From assembly GCF_900099935.1 (NCBI RefSeq), contig NZ_FNEK01000007.1, forward strand, positions 50,237-114,236: 64,000 bases of DNA, read 5' to 3'. Numbering within the stretch: the first letter of the stretch is position 1; each line of letters begins with the position of its first letter. Under the pieces are notes generated by a model. That model had not been told where the DNA came from. It worked only from the letters and a program-made list of their open reading frames with translations, and ran no database searches. Of the stretch, positions 47,318-56,129 are shown in pieces. Both the position numbers and the translations under genes were made by a program. This DNA comes from Aliiruegeria lutimaris (GTDB lineage: Bacteria > Pseudomonadota > Alphaproteobacteria > Rhodobacterales > Rhodobacteraceae).

Positions 47318-48114
47318 GTGTCCTGATCGCCATTCCCGCCCGCTACGCGTCGCATCGCTATCCCGGCAAGCCGCTGGTCCCGCTCAAGGGCGTCAGCGGC
47401 AAGTCGTTGACCCTGATCCGGCGGAGTTGGGAGGCGGCAATGGCGGTCAAGGGCGTCGACCGGGTGGTCGTGGCCACCGACGACACCCGCATTCGGGCCG
47501 AGGCAGAAAGCTTTGGCGCGGAGGTTGTGATGACTTCCGAGGCTTGTGTGAACGGTACCGAACGCTGTGCGGAAGCGCATGAGAACCTCGGCGGCGGATA
47601 CGAGATCGTGGTGAACCTGCAAGGGGACGCGCCGCTGACGCCGGCCTGGTTCGTGTCCGATCTCATCGACGGTCTGCGATCCTCTCCGGAGGCGCAGATC
47701 GCCACGCCGGTCTTGCGCTGCGATGGCCGCGCGCTGGCCGCCCTGAAGGGTGACCGAGCGGAGGGCCGGGTGGGCGGAACGACGGCGGTTTTCGATGCCG
47801 ATCACCGGGCGCTCTATTTTTCCAAGGAAGTCGTGCCTTATACCGCGACTGTCTATGCGCCCGAGGCCGAAACGCCGGTTTATCACCATGTCGGCGTCTA
47901 CGCCTATCGCGCGGCGGCACTTGCGGATTATCCGAAATGGGCACATGGCCCGCTCGAAGCCCTGGAAGGGCTGGAGCAGTTGCGGTTCCTGGAGAACGGA
48001 CGGCACGTGCTTTGCGTCGAGGTCGATGCGCGCGGACGGCAGTTCTGGGAGCTCAACAACCCGCAGGATGTTCCCCGGTTGGAGACCATGATGGCGGAGA
48101 TGGGGATTGAATGA
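47314..48114 (+). CDS. kdsB: 3-deoxy-manno-octulosonate cytidylyltransferase
   Basis: The protein has 266 residues. 'AIPARYASHRYPGKPL' is the nucleotide-binding signature, 'VVVATDDTRI' and 'VVNLQGDAPL' bind CTP and metal, and 'YKHVGVYAYR'-like sequence (YHHVGVYAYR) is present. It makes CMP-Kdo for lipid A inner core or for Kdo-primed capsule. It is coupled to cysQ by a 4-bp overlap. Its closest functional neighbours here are capsule-type genes, so KpsU is an alternative name. Confidence 0.93.
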   Translation: MSVLIAIPARYASHRYPGKPLVPLKGVSGKSLTLIRRSWEAAMAVKGVDRVVVATDDTRIRAEAESFGAEVVMTSEACVNGTERCAEAHENLGGGYEIVVNLQGDAPLTPAWFVSDLIDGLRSSPEAQIATPVLRCDGRALAALKGDRAEGRVGGTTAVFDADHRALYFSKEVVPYTATVYAPEAETPVYHHVGVYAYRAAALADYPKWAHGPLEALEGLEQLRFLENGRHVLCVEVDARGRQFWELNNPQDVPRLETMMAEMGIE

Positions 48115-48266
48115 CCATAACTCGTGCTAAAATATCGAGCGAACATGCTAATAACGCTTGTGATTTGAGCAATCGTCGTGCTGCTCTGGCCGCTATATGG
48201 CAGTATCGACCGGGACATTGACAGTGAAGTGCCGCTAAGGTGCGCCCGAATTGTTTTGATACCGGT

Positions 48267-48280
48267 CCAGCTCGAGCTGG
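48267..48280. promoter_or_regulatory. Perfect 14-bp palindrome upstream of galU
   Basis: CCAGCTCGAGCTGG is fully symmetric and lies 42 bp before the galU ATG in the 208-bp gap after kdsB. It may be an operator. No regulator gene is adjacent, and the binding protein is unknown. Confidence 0.4.
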
Positions 48281-48322
48281 GAGGGCGCGATCCGTGAAAC
48301 CGGAAGGAAAGGAATAGAATAC

Positions 48323-49216
48323 ATGCAACGCAAGGTCACGAAGGCCGTGTTTCCTGTGGCGGGTCTTGGAACCCGTTTTCTGCCGGCAACAAAGTCGGTT
48401 CCGAAGGAGATCATGACTCTGGTCGACCGCCCGCTGATTCAATACGCCATCGACGAGGCACGCGCGGCTGGGATCACCGATTTCATTTTCGTGACTTCTC
48501 GGGGCAAGAGCGCGCTGGAGGATTATTTCGACACCTCGACGGAGTTGGAAGCGGCGTTGCAGCGCAAGGGCAAAACCGACCTGCTGGAGGCGCTCCAGTC
48601 GAGCAACATGCCCAGCGGTGCGATTGCCTACATTCGCCAGCACCAGGCGCTTGGCCTTGGTCACGCTGTATGGTGTGCCCGGCGTCTTATCGGCGACGAG
48701 CCTTTCGCGGTGATGCTGCCCGATGACGTGATCTCGGCCGAGAAGCCCTGCCTGCAGCAGATGGTCGAAGCCTATGAAGAGACCGGTGGCTGCATGGTCG
48801 CTGCCATGGAAGTGCCGGAGGACAAGGCCTCGGCCTATGGTATCCTCGACGTGGACTCCGTGGACGGTGCCAAGATCCGGGTCAAGGGGATGGTCGAGAA
48901 ACCCAAGGCGGGGGATGCGCCGTCGAACCTTGCCGTGATCGGCCGCTATATCCTGACGCCGAGCGTCCTGGAGAACATCAACCGGATGAAATCCGGTGCT
49001 GGCGGCGAGATTCAGCTCACGGATGCGATTTCAGATGAGATCCGGGTTGGGCGGAACGTCTTCGGTTTCCAGTTCGAGGGCAAGCGCTACGACTGCGGCT
49101 CCAAGGCGGGTTTCCTGCAGGCGACGGTGGCCTTCGGCCTCGCGCGGGAAGATTTGCGTGACGAATTCTCCCATTACCTCGAAGACCTGATGGCGGTAAG
49201 AAACGCCGCGCAATAA
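48323..49216 (+). CDS. galU: UTP-glucose-1-phosphate uridylyltransferase
   Basis: The protein has 297 residues. 'FPVAGLGTRFLPATKSVPKE' is the nucleotide-binding loop, 'VMLPDDVI' holds the metal-site Asp, and 'GMVEKPKAGDAPSNLAVIGR' binds the sugar. It makes UDP-glucose, which GalE can turn into UDP-galactose. A run of GGAAGGAAAGGAA precedes the ATG. It is followed by galE after 16 bp. Confidence 0.96.
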   Translation: MQRKVTKAVFPVAGLGTRFLPATKSVPKEIMTLVDRPLIQYAIDEARAAGITDFIFVTSRGKSALEDYFDTSTELEAALQRKGKTDLLEALQSSNMPSGAIAYIRQHQALGLGHAVWCARRLIGDEPFAVMLPDDVISAEKPCLQQMVEAYEETGGCMVAAMEVPEDKASAYGILDVDSVDGAKIRVKGMVEKPKAGDAPSNLAVIGRYILTPSVLENINRMKSGAGGEIQLTDAISDEIRVGRNVFGFQFEGKRYDCGSKAGFLQATVAFGLAREDLRDEFSHYLEDLMAVRNAAQ

Positions 49217-49232
49217 TCATCGGGACGGGATC

Positions 49233-50216
49233 ATGACCAAGATTCTTGTGACAGGCGGTGCGGGTTATATCGGCTCGCATGCCTGCAAGGTGTTGGCCCG
49301 CGAGGGCTATACCCCGATTACCTTCGACAATATCTCCACCGGCTGGGAAGACGCGGTGCAGTTCGGCCCGTTTGAGAGGGGCGACTTGCTGGATCGGGAA
49401 CGGCTCGACGAGGTCTTTGCCAAGCACAAGCCCGAAGCGATCATGCATTTCGCCGCCCTGAGCCAGGTGGGCGAGTCGATGCAGGTGCCGGGCTGGTACT
49501 GGCGCTCCAATGTCGGCGGGGCGGCGAATCTGTGCGAAGCGGCGGTCGAAGCGGGCTGTGAGAAGTTCATCTTCTCTTCCACCTGCGCCACCTATGGCGA
49601 TCAGGACGGTGTGGTTCTGGACGAGAATTCCAAGCAGATGCCGATCAACGCCTATGGTGCCTCCAAGCGCGCCATCGAGGATATCCTGGACAATTTCGAA
49701 GCCAGTTTCGGCATGAAGCGGGTGATCTATCGCTATTTCAATGTCGCGGGTGGCGATGAGGAAGCGCAGGTCGGCGAGTTCCACCGTCCCGAGACCCACC
49801 TGATCCCGCTGGTTCTGGACGCAATCGACGGGCGTCGGCCCAAGCTGACCATCTATGGCACCGACTATGACACGCCGGACGGGACCTGCATCCGGGACTA
49901 TGTACACGTGATGGACCTGGTCGAGGCGCATGTTCTGGGCTTGAAATGGCTGGAATCCGGCAAGCAGAGCCGTGAGTTCAACCTTGGCACCGGAACCGGC
50001 TTTTCGGTACGCGAGGTGATGGATGCGGCCGGGCAGGTTACGAACCGCCCCGTTCCCTATGACGAGGGGCCGCGGCGGGCGGGTGACGCCACCCGGCTTG
50101 TGTCCGGTTCCAGCCGGGCGATCGACGAGCTGGGCTGGAAGCCGCGCCGTTCGACCATGCCGCAGATGATCGAGGATGCCTGGCGCTGGCACCAAACCGG
50201 CCATTACGAGAAGTGA
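49233..50216 (+). CDS. galE: UDP-glucose 4-epimerase
   Basis: The protein has 327 residues. 'VTGGAGYIGSHACKVL' binds NAD, 'SSTCATYGD' holds the catalytic Ser/Thr, and 'NAYGASKRAIE' the YxxxK Tyr and Lys. It interconverts UDP-glucose and UDP-galactose. It follows galU closely and overlaps the next glycosyltransferase by 4 bp (GTGA), linking sugar supply and transfer in one operon. Confidence 0.95.
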   Translation: MTKILVTGGAGYIGSHACKVLAREGYTPITFDNISTGWEDAVQFGPFERGDLLDRERLDEVFAKHKPEAIMHFAALSQVGESMQVPGWYWRSNVGGAANLCEAAVEAGCEKFIFSSTCATYGDQDGVVLDENSKQMPINAYGASKRAIEDILDNFEASFGMKRVIYRYFNVAGGDEEAQVGEFHRPETHLIPLVLDAIDGRRPKLTIYGTDYDTPDGTCIRDYVHVMDLVEAHVLGLKWLESGKQSREFNLGTGTGFSVREVMDAAGQVTNRPVPYDEGPRRAGDATRLVSGSSRAIDELGWKPRRSTMPQMIEDAWRWHQTGHYEK

Positions 50217-51250
50217 GCAGCGCCCCGGAGGGAGTGTTCTCGAACTTTCGGGATTCAATTCGCCTGCGCTGGAAGCGGCGCAGGCTGCTTTGGCGCTCCT
50301 TCCGTGCGCGGCACCAGTTGAGCGTCGTCATCAACCGCACGAAGGCTATTCGAACCGGAGACATCCTCGGCTTCTCGACCCTTCGCAACGAGATGGACCG
50401 CCTGCCTGCCTTCCTTGCGCATAACCGCGCGTTGGGCGTGTCGCATTTCCTGATCGTCGATAATGGCAGCGATGACGGATCGGCGGAATACCTCTCCGAG
50501 CAAGGCAACGTTTCCCTTTGGCGCACGGGGGCGAGTTACAAGAAATCGCGTTTCGGCGTGGATTGGCTGACATGGCTGCAAATGCGCTATGGCCACGGCC
50601 ATTGGTGCCTGACCGTCGATGCCGATGAATTGCTGCTGATCCCGCATTGGCCGGAACGGACCCTCGCAGATCTGGTTGGATGGCTGGAGGCGCGCGGTCG
50701 CGTTGCCTTCGGCGCTCTGATGCTCGACCTTTATCCGCGAGGTGCGGTCGGCGGGAGCGTCCATGTGCCGGGGGAGGATCCGCTCAGGAACCTTCGTTAT
50801 TTCGATGCCGGGCCCTATCGGACGCGGCGCAAGCTGCCGGAGTGGAACCTCTGGGTGCAGGGCGGCGTGCGGGACCGGCTGTTTTTCCCGGATCGGCCCG
50901 AACGGGCGCCGACACTCAACAAGCTGCCGCTGGTGCGCTGGAAACGGCACTATGCCTATCGCAATTCCACGCACTCGATCCTGCCGCGGCAGTTGAATCT
51001 TGCCTATGAGGGGCCGGGCGACGCCGGACCTTGCGGCGTGCTCCTGCACACGAAGTTCCTGCCCTCCATCGTGTCCCGCTCGGTGGAGGAGAAAGCCCGG
51101 CAGGAGCATTTCGGCGCGCCGGGGCACTATGACAGTTATTACGATGCGATTTCGGGCAACCCGGATCTGTGGTGTCCGGACTCGGTCGAGCTTCACGATT
51201 GGAAGCAACTGGAAGCCCTGGGCCTGATGGCGACCGGGGACTGGCGTTAG
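50213..51250 (+). CDS. Family 2-like glycosyltransferase, first tandem copy
   Basis: The protein has 345 residues. A GT-A type core is indicated by 'HFLIVDNGSDDGSAEYL' and the DxD-like 'TVDADELLLIP'. The basic N-terminus ('RLRWKRRRLLWRSFRARHQ') may contact the membrane; no transmembrane helix is evident. It is clearly related to the next glycosyltransferase, with shared 'WNLWVQGG', 'LNKLPLVRW' and 'LHTKFL' blocks. The start is a GTG overlapping the galE stop. The donor is unknown; UDP-Gal or UDP-Glc from the neighbouring enzymes would be logical. Confidence 0.85.
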   Translation: MSSAPEGVFSNFRDSIRLRWKRRRLLWRSFRARHQLSVVINRTKAIRTGDILGFSTLRNEMDRLPAFLAHNRALGVSHFLIVDNGSDDGSAEYLSEQGNVSLWRTGASYKKSRFGVDWLTWLQMRYGHGHWCLTVDADELLLIPHWPERTLADLVGWLEARGRVAFGALMLDLYPRGAVGGSVHVPGEDPLRNLRYFDAGPYRTRRKLPEWNLWVQGGVRDRLFFPDRPERAPTLNKLPLVRWKRHYAYRNSTHSILPRQLNLAYEGPGDAGPCGVLLHTKFLPSIVSRSVEEKARQEHFGAPGHYDSYYDAISGNPDLWCPDSVELHDWKQLEALGLMATGDWR

Positions 51251-51495
51251 CACTTGTGATGCGATTGCGTGACGTCGCCTCGTAGAAGCAGCACAGTGGA
51301 TTCGCTCCAGTTTACCCGCGTCGCGGGATTGCCTATTCTTTTCCAAAGACTTTCATGAGGCCGACGCCAGATCGTGCAAAGAGCATTTCCGAACCATTCA
51401 GACCGCGCGCCGGCCGGACCGAGGCAAGGCGTTCTTAACCTTGGCGCGCGAAAGTCCGCGCGAAGAGGAAGAGGTCAGATGCCGGGAGCGATGCG

Positions 51496-52506
51496 ATGAG
51501 CCTTCTGCAATCCTACCGGATGCGCCTGCGGCGCAAGCGGTACCGGCTGCGTGCGCTGCGCAAGAGCTTCGAATTGCGCAAGGTTTCGGACCGGACAGCG
51601 AGTATTGGCCCGCAGGACGTGTTGGTTTTCGTCACCCTGCGGAATGAACGCCTGCGCCTGCCCTATTTCCTCGACTATTATCGCAAGATCGGCGCAGGGC
51701 ACTTCCTGATCGTCGATAATGGCAGCGACGATGGTGGGCGCGAATACCTCGCCGAGCAGGATGATGTTTCGCTGTGGACGACACCGGCGAGCTACAAGGC
51801 GTCCCGCTATGGTGTGGACTGGCTGAACCACCTGATGCGGCGCCATGGGCACGGGCATTGGACGCTGGTTGTCGATCCCGACGAGTTCTTCATCTACCCG
51901 TTCTGCGACACCCGCCCCGTGCAGGCGTTGACCGACTGGCTCGATGCCTGCGGGCAGCGCAGTTTCGGGGCGATGCTGATCGACCTCTACCCCAAGGGGC
52001 AGCTGGATGCCGAGTCCTACCAGGAGGGGCAGAACCCGATGGAGATCGCCAACTGGTTCGACAGCGGCAATTACACCATCACCCGCAATCCGCTCTACCA
52101 TAACCTGTGGATTCAGGGCGGGCCACGGGCGCGGGCCTTCTTTGCCGACAAGCCGAAAGCCGCGCCCTCGCTGAACAAGATCCCTTTGGTGAAATGGCGG
52201 AAGAATTACGTCTACGTGCAGTCCACCCATATGCTGCTGCCGCGCGGGCTGAACCACGTCTATGACCGGCAGGGGGGCGAGATGACCTCCGGCGCGCTGC
52301 TGCATGCGAAATTCCTCAACACGTTGGAGCAGAAGGCCGAAGAGGAACTCCAGCGCGGCGAGCATTATGCCGGCAGCCGGGAATACCGCGCCTATGCCGA
52401 GCATCTGAAGGACAGGACGGTGCTGTGGAACCGCTGGTCCGAGAAATACATCAACTGGCGGCAGCTTGAGATCCTCGGGCTGATGTCGAAGGGGAACTGG
52501 GCATGA
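51496..52506 (+). CDS. Family 2-like glycosyltransferase, second tandem copy
   Basis: The protein has 336 residues. 'HFLIVDNGSDDGGREYL' and 'VVDPDEFFIYP' (DxD) mark the donor site. It aligns over its whole length with the preceding glycosyltransferase ('NLWIQGG', 'LNKIPLVKW', 'LHAKFL', and a C-terminal 'WRQLEILGLM'), so the pair arose by duplication. The 245-bp gap before it holds small GC hairpins but no gene, and may contain a second promoter. Its stop overlaps the next gene by 4 bp. Confidence 0.86.
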   Translation: MSLLQSYRMRLRRKRYRLRALRKSFELRKVSDRTASIGPQDVLVFVTLRNERLRLPYFLDYYRKIGAGHFLIVDNGSDDGGREYLAEQDDVSLWTTPASYKASRYGVDWLNHLMRRHGHGHWTLVVDPDEFFIYPFCDTRPVQALTDWLDACGQRSFGAMLIDLYPKGQLDAESYQEGQNPMEIANWFDSGNYTITRNPLYHNLWIQGGPRARAFFADKPKAAPSLNKIPLVKWRKNYVYVQSTHMLLPRGLNHVYDRQGGEMTSGALLHAKFLNTLEQKAEEELQRGEHYAGSREYRAYAEHLKDRTVLWNRWSEKYINWRQLEILGLMSKGNWA

Positions 52507-54200
52507 GCGTCGGCTACGTGATGCTGGTTCACACCGCGCTGGATCGCGCGACGCAGGTAGCACGGCACTGGGCCCAGAGCGGCTGCCCGGTGGTGATCCA
52601 TGCCGACGCGAAGGTTCCCGATGCGGAATTCATTCCCTTCCGGGACTCTCTGAAGGATCTGCAAAACGTAATCTTCGCCGAGCGCCGGCAGAGATGTGAA
52701 TGGGGCACCTGGGGCATCGTCGGCGCAACGATCGATGCGGCCGCGCAGATGTTGGAGGCGTATCCGGATCTCGGCCATGTCTATCTCGCCTCGGGCTCCT
52801 GCCTGCCGCTGCGCCCGGTGCCCGAGCTGGTCGCCTATCTTGCCGAGCGGCCGCGCACCGATTTCATCGAGTCGGTGACCATTGAAGACGTTCGTTGGTC
52901 CAAGGGCGGTTTCGATCACGAGCGGTTCGCGCTGCGTTTCCCGTTTTCCTTCAAGCGAAAGCGTTTCCTGTTCGACCATTTCGTGGAGTTTCAGCGAAAG
53001 CTCGGCGTGAAGCGGCACCTGCCCGAAGGCCTGGTGCCGCATCTGGGGTCACAATGGTGGTGCCTGAGCCGCCGGACGCTTGACGCGATCCTGAACGATC
53101 CGCGCCGCGCGGAGTATGACCGCTTCTTCCGCAATGTCTGGATCCCGGACGAGAGCTATTTCCAGAGCCTTGCGCGGCTGCATTCGCAACGGATCGAAAG
53201 CCGCTCGCTGACTCTGTCGAAATTCGACCACCAGGGCAAGCCGCACACCTTCTATGACGATCATCTGCAATTGCTGCGCCGCTCCGATTGTTTCGTCGCG
53301 CGCAAGATCTGGCCTCGGGCGGAACGGCTCTATTCGAGCTTCCTGTCCAACGACCCGTCGGTAACCAAGAATGCGGAGCCAAGCCCTGGCAAAATCGACC
53401 GTCTGTTCGCCAAGGCCTCCGAGACCCGCCTGCAGGGGCGACCGGGCCTGTACATGCAGAGCCGGTTCCCGGCGCAGGAGCGCGACAATGCCCGTTCCGC
53501 CGGGCCCTATTCGGTCTTCGAAGGATTCGACCACCTGTTTGAGAATTTCGAGTCCTGGCTGGGCAAGGTCACCGGTTGCCGGGTGCATGGCCATCTGTAC
53601 AGCCCCGGGCGGGTCGAGTTCGCAGCCGGGGAAAAGGTCTTCAACGGCGGTCTGTCGGACAGCGCGTCGCTCAGGGACTACAATCCCTGCGGTTTTCTCA
53701 CCAATCTTGTCTGGAACACGCGCGGTGAACGACAATGCCTGATGTTCGGCCCGCAGGACAACCAGCATCCCGAAGGCTTCATGGCCAGCGATCCGAATGC
53801 GCAGATATCGGTGATTACCGGGGCTTGGGCCATTGGCCTCTACCGCACCAACATAACCTCCGAGGTTGTCCGCAAGGAAGCCGCACGGCTTCAGCGTATC
53901 GAGCAGGCGCATGTGGAGGTCCTGCGGTCGCGCTGGGCCAAGGCGCGGATCCGGATCTGGAACCTCGCCGAGTTTATCGAGGCCCCGATGGACAACCTGC
54001 AGGAGATCCTCGACGAGATCAGCCTGCACGGGCCGCGCCGGCTGACCGAAGTGCCGCGCCTGGCGGATCTGTCCGGCTTCGGGCGCTTCCTGCAACAGCT
54101 CAAGAATGACGGGATGAACCTGCATATGGCCGGCGATTTTCCCGCGGGGCACGCACCGGCGCCGCTGAACCCGCAAGCCCGCCCTTATCTGGTGAGGTGA
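52503..54200 (+). CDS. Branch-type (GT14) glycosyltransferase with C-terminal extension
   Basis: The protein has 565 residues. About 1-250 resembles the Branch/core-2 beta-1,6-N-acetylglucosaminyltransferase family: 'VMLVHTALDRATQVAR', 'VYLASGSCLPLRP', 'LGSQWWCLSRRTLDAIL' and 'VWIPDESYFQSLA'. The remaining 310 residues form a separate domain that I do not recognise by function ('FEGFDHLFENFESWLG', 'CGFLTNLVWNTRG'), seen in Roseobacter relatives as a DUF. The domain may select the acceptor or add a second reaction. The gene overlaps the second glycosyltransferase and precedes the sulfotransferase by 4 bp. Confidence 0.82.
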   Translation: MSVGYVMLVHTALDRATQVARHWAQSGCPVVIHADAKVPDAEFIPFRDSLKDLQNVIFAERRQRCEWGTWGIVGATIDAAAQMLEAYPDLGHVYLASGSCLPLRPVPELVAYLAERPRTDFIESVTIEDVRWSKGGFDHERFALRFPFSFKRKRFLFDHFVEFQRKLGVKRHLPEGLVPHLGSQWWCLSRRTLDAILNDPRRAEYDRFFRNVWIPDESYFQSLARLHSQRIESRSLTLSKFDHQGKPHTFYDDHLQLLRRSDCFVARKIWPRAERLYSSFLSNDPSVTKNAEPSPGKIDRLFAKASETRLQGRPGLYMQSRFPAQERDNARSAGPYSVFEGFDHLFENFESWLGKVTGCRVHGHLYSPGRVEFAAGEKVFNGGLSDSASLRDYNPCGFLTNLVWNTRGERQCLMFGPQDNQHPEGFMASDPNAQISVITGAWAIGLYRTNITSEVVRKEAARLQRIEQAHVEVLRSRWAKARIRIWNLAEFIEAPMDNLQEILDEISLHGPRRLTEVPRLADLSGFGRFLQQLKNDGMNLHMAGDFPAGHAPAPLNPQARPYLVR

Positions 54201-54204
54201 GACG

Positions 54205-55617
54205 ATGGCGCGTTTCGACGGATTTGTCCTTCTGGCGGAGATGCGCACCGGCTCGAACCATCTCGAAGAGAGCCTGAACCAGTTCGACGGGCTGCACTGC
54301 CTCGGCGAGGTGTTCAATCCCGATTTCGTGGGGCATCACGACAGCCAGGAATTGTTCGGCATGGACCGGGCAGCGCGGGATGCCGACCCGTTGGAGATGA
54401 TGAGACGTGTTTTCGAGCAGGCCGATGGGATTGGCGGGTTTCGCTTTTTTCACGATCATGATCCGGCGGTGCTCGATGCCGTTCTGTCTGAGCCGAGGGT
54501 CGCCAAGATCCACCTGACGCGGAACCCGCTCGATGCCTATGTCTCGCTGAAAATCGCCAACGCGACGGGGCAATGGCGGCTGACCAATGAACGGCACCGG
54601 AAAACAGCCAAGATCCGTTTTGAGCCGGCCGAGTTCGAAGCGGTGCTGGCACGTCGCCGCCGACACGAGGTGCATATCGCCCGAGTTCTGCAGACCACAG
54701 GGCAGGCATCGTTTCAGCTTTCCTTCGAGCAGATCGGCGACGTGGAGATCCTGAACGGGCTGGCGCGCTATCTTGGGCTAAATCAGCAGATTTCCATGGT
54801 TTCGGGCCGCCTGAAACGGCAGAACCCGGCACCCTTGAGCGACAAGGTCGAGAATTTCGAGGAGATGCAGGCGGCGTTGGCCGGGATGAATCTCGACGGG
54901 TTGGTGCAGGCGGGCGCGAGCGAGCCACGGCACGGCGCAGCAGTTCCGGCTTTCCTTGTCTCAGAGGCAGCGCCGCTTCTGTTCATGCCGGTCAAGGGCG
55001 GGCCGACCGAGGCAGTCGCGCGCTGGCTGGCCGCGTTCGGCGGTGTTCAGAGCGGATTTACCCGCAAGACCCTCCGCCAATGGAAGAACCGCAACAAGGA
55101 TGCGCGCAGTTTCACCATCGTTTCGCACCCGGTGGAGCGAGCCCATGCCGTGTTCGAACGCTATGTGCTCGATTGTGGCCCGGGCAGTTTCGCGCATATC
55201 CGCGCGCGGCTCCGGGCCGATCATGGTTTGCCGATCCCGGACGGCGCGGCGGATGAAACCTACACAGCCCGGGAACGGCGAACCGCGTTTCTCGGCTATC
55301 TAGAGGTGGTGAAAAAAACGCTGTCGGGGCAGACGGCGCTTCGATCCGACCCGGCGTTTTCGAGCCAGGAGGCGCTGCTGCAAGGCCTGTCCGAAGTGCT
55401 TCCCATCGATATGATCATCCGGGCGGAGCAAATCGCGCTCGGCTTGTCGCAAGCGGCGCAGCAAGCGGGACTGGCAGAAATACCGGATGCGCCGTCCGCC
55501 GAACTGGACGGGCACGCTGCATTGGCAGAGATCTATGATGACGAGGTCGAGGCGGCGGTAAGGTCGGCGTATAACCGGGACTTCATGGCCTTCGGTTTCC
55601 GGCGCTGGGACGCCTGA
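54205..55617 (+). CDS. Two-part sulfotransferase
   Basis: The protein has 470 residues, about twice a single sulfotransferase domain. Residues 1-220 resemble Stf0/NodH-type enzymes: 'LLAEMRTGSNHLEESL' (5'-phosphosulfate loop), then 'KIHLTRNPLDAYVSLKIA' (3'-phosphate motif). Residues about 250-470 look like a second, divergent sulfotransferase-like unit: 'LLFMPVKGGPTEAVARWLA', then 'FTIVSHPVERAHAVFERYV'. The second loop lacks the usual Lys/Arg-Ser/Thr pattern and may be inactive. It probably sulfates the glycan made by the genes before it; cysQ upstream would clear PAP. Confidence 0.8.
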   Translation: MARFDGFVLLAEMRTGSNHLEESLNQFDGLHCLGEVFNPDFVGHHDSQELFGMDRAARDADPLEMMRRVFEQADGIGGFRFFHDHDPAVLDAVLSEPRVAKIHLTRNPLDAYVSLKIANATGQWRLTNERHRKTAKIRFEPAEFEAVLARRRRHEVHIARVLQTTGQASFQLSFEQIGDVEILNGLARYLGLNQQISMVSGRLKRQNPAPLSDKVENFEEMQAALAGMNLDGLVQAGASEPRHGAAVPAFLVSEAAPLLFMPVKGGPTEAVARWLAAFGGVQSGFTRKTLRQWKNRNKDARSFTIVSHPVERAHAVFERYVLDCGPGSFAHIRARLRADHGLPIPDGAADETYTARERRTAFLGYLEVVKKTLSGQTALRSDPAFSSQEALLQGLSEVLPIDMIIRAEQIALGLSQAAQQAGLAEIPDAPSAELDGHAALAEIYDDEVEAAVRSAYNRDFMAFGFRRWDA

Positions 55618-55626
55618 GGGCGCGGG

Positions 55627-56091
55627 TCAGGCGGCCTGCGGTGCCAGCCCTTCGGTCAGAACCGTGTGCAGGGTTGTCGGATTGTCATTCGCACGCAGCT
55701 TCGCGCAGACCTTCGGGTCGCGCATCGTCCGGGAGATCAGGGCCAAGGCCTTAAGATGCTCCACGCCCGAATTCTCGGGCGCGAAAAGGGCAAAGACAAG
55801 ATCGACCGGCTGCCGGTCGACCGCCTTGAAATCGAGCGCACGCTCCAGCTTGAAGAAGACGCCGGTGACCTTGGAAGCATCCAGAAGGCGGGCATGGGGC
55901 AGCGCAATGCCGTGGCCCACGCCCGTCGGGCCAAGGCTCTCCCGTTCAAGGAGCGCCTCGGCGGCCTGAAGCCCATCGATGGAATAGGCGGCCTCGGCGA
56001 TTTCCCCGAGGCGCTGGAACAGCCGTTTCTTGCTGCTTGCCTCGGAAATAACCTTAACTGCCTCGGGCTTCAGAATGCTCGAAAGATCCAT
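55627..56091 (-). CDS. ptsN: PTS IIA-like nitrogen-regulatory protein
   Basis: The protein has 154 residues, a single EIIA-Ntr domain with the phosphorylatable His66 in 'GHGIALPHARL'. It receives phosphate from the nitrogen PTS (PtsP, Npr) and signals to regulators and K+ transport. It follows hpf in the same direction after 38 bp, the conserved hpf-ptsN order. It converges on the sulfotransferase gene with a 9-bp gap. Confidence 0.94.
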   Translation of the reverse strand: MDLSSILKPEAVKVISEASSKKRLFQRLGEIAEAAYSIDGLQAAEALLERESLGPTGVGHGIALPHARLLDASKVTGVFFKLERALDFKAVDRQPVDLVFALFAPENSGVEHLKALALISRTMRDPKVCAKLRANDNPTTLHTVLTEGLAPQAA

Positions 56092-56129
56092 CTTCTTTCC
56101 AATTGCCTTGGCTTACGCCTCGGGCCGGA

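Noticed and set aside
48218..48246. Sigma-70 promoter before galU
   Set aside because: A perfect TTGACA is present at 48218-48223, but no acceptable -10 lies 16-18 bp downstream.
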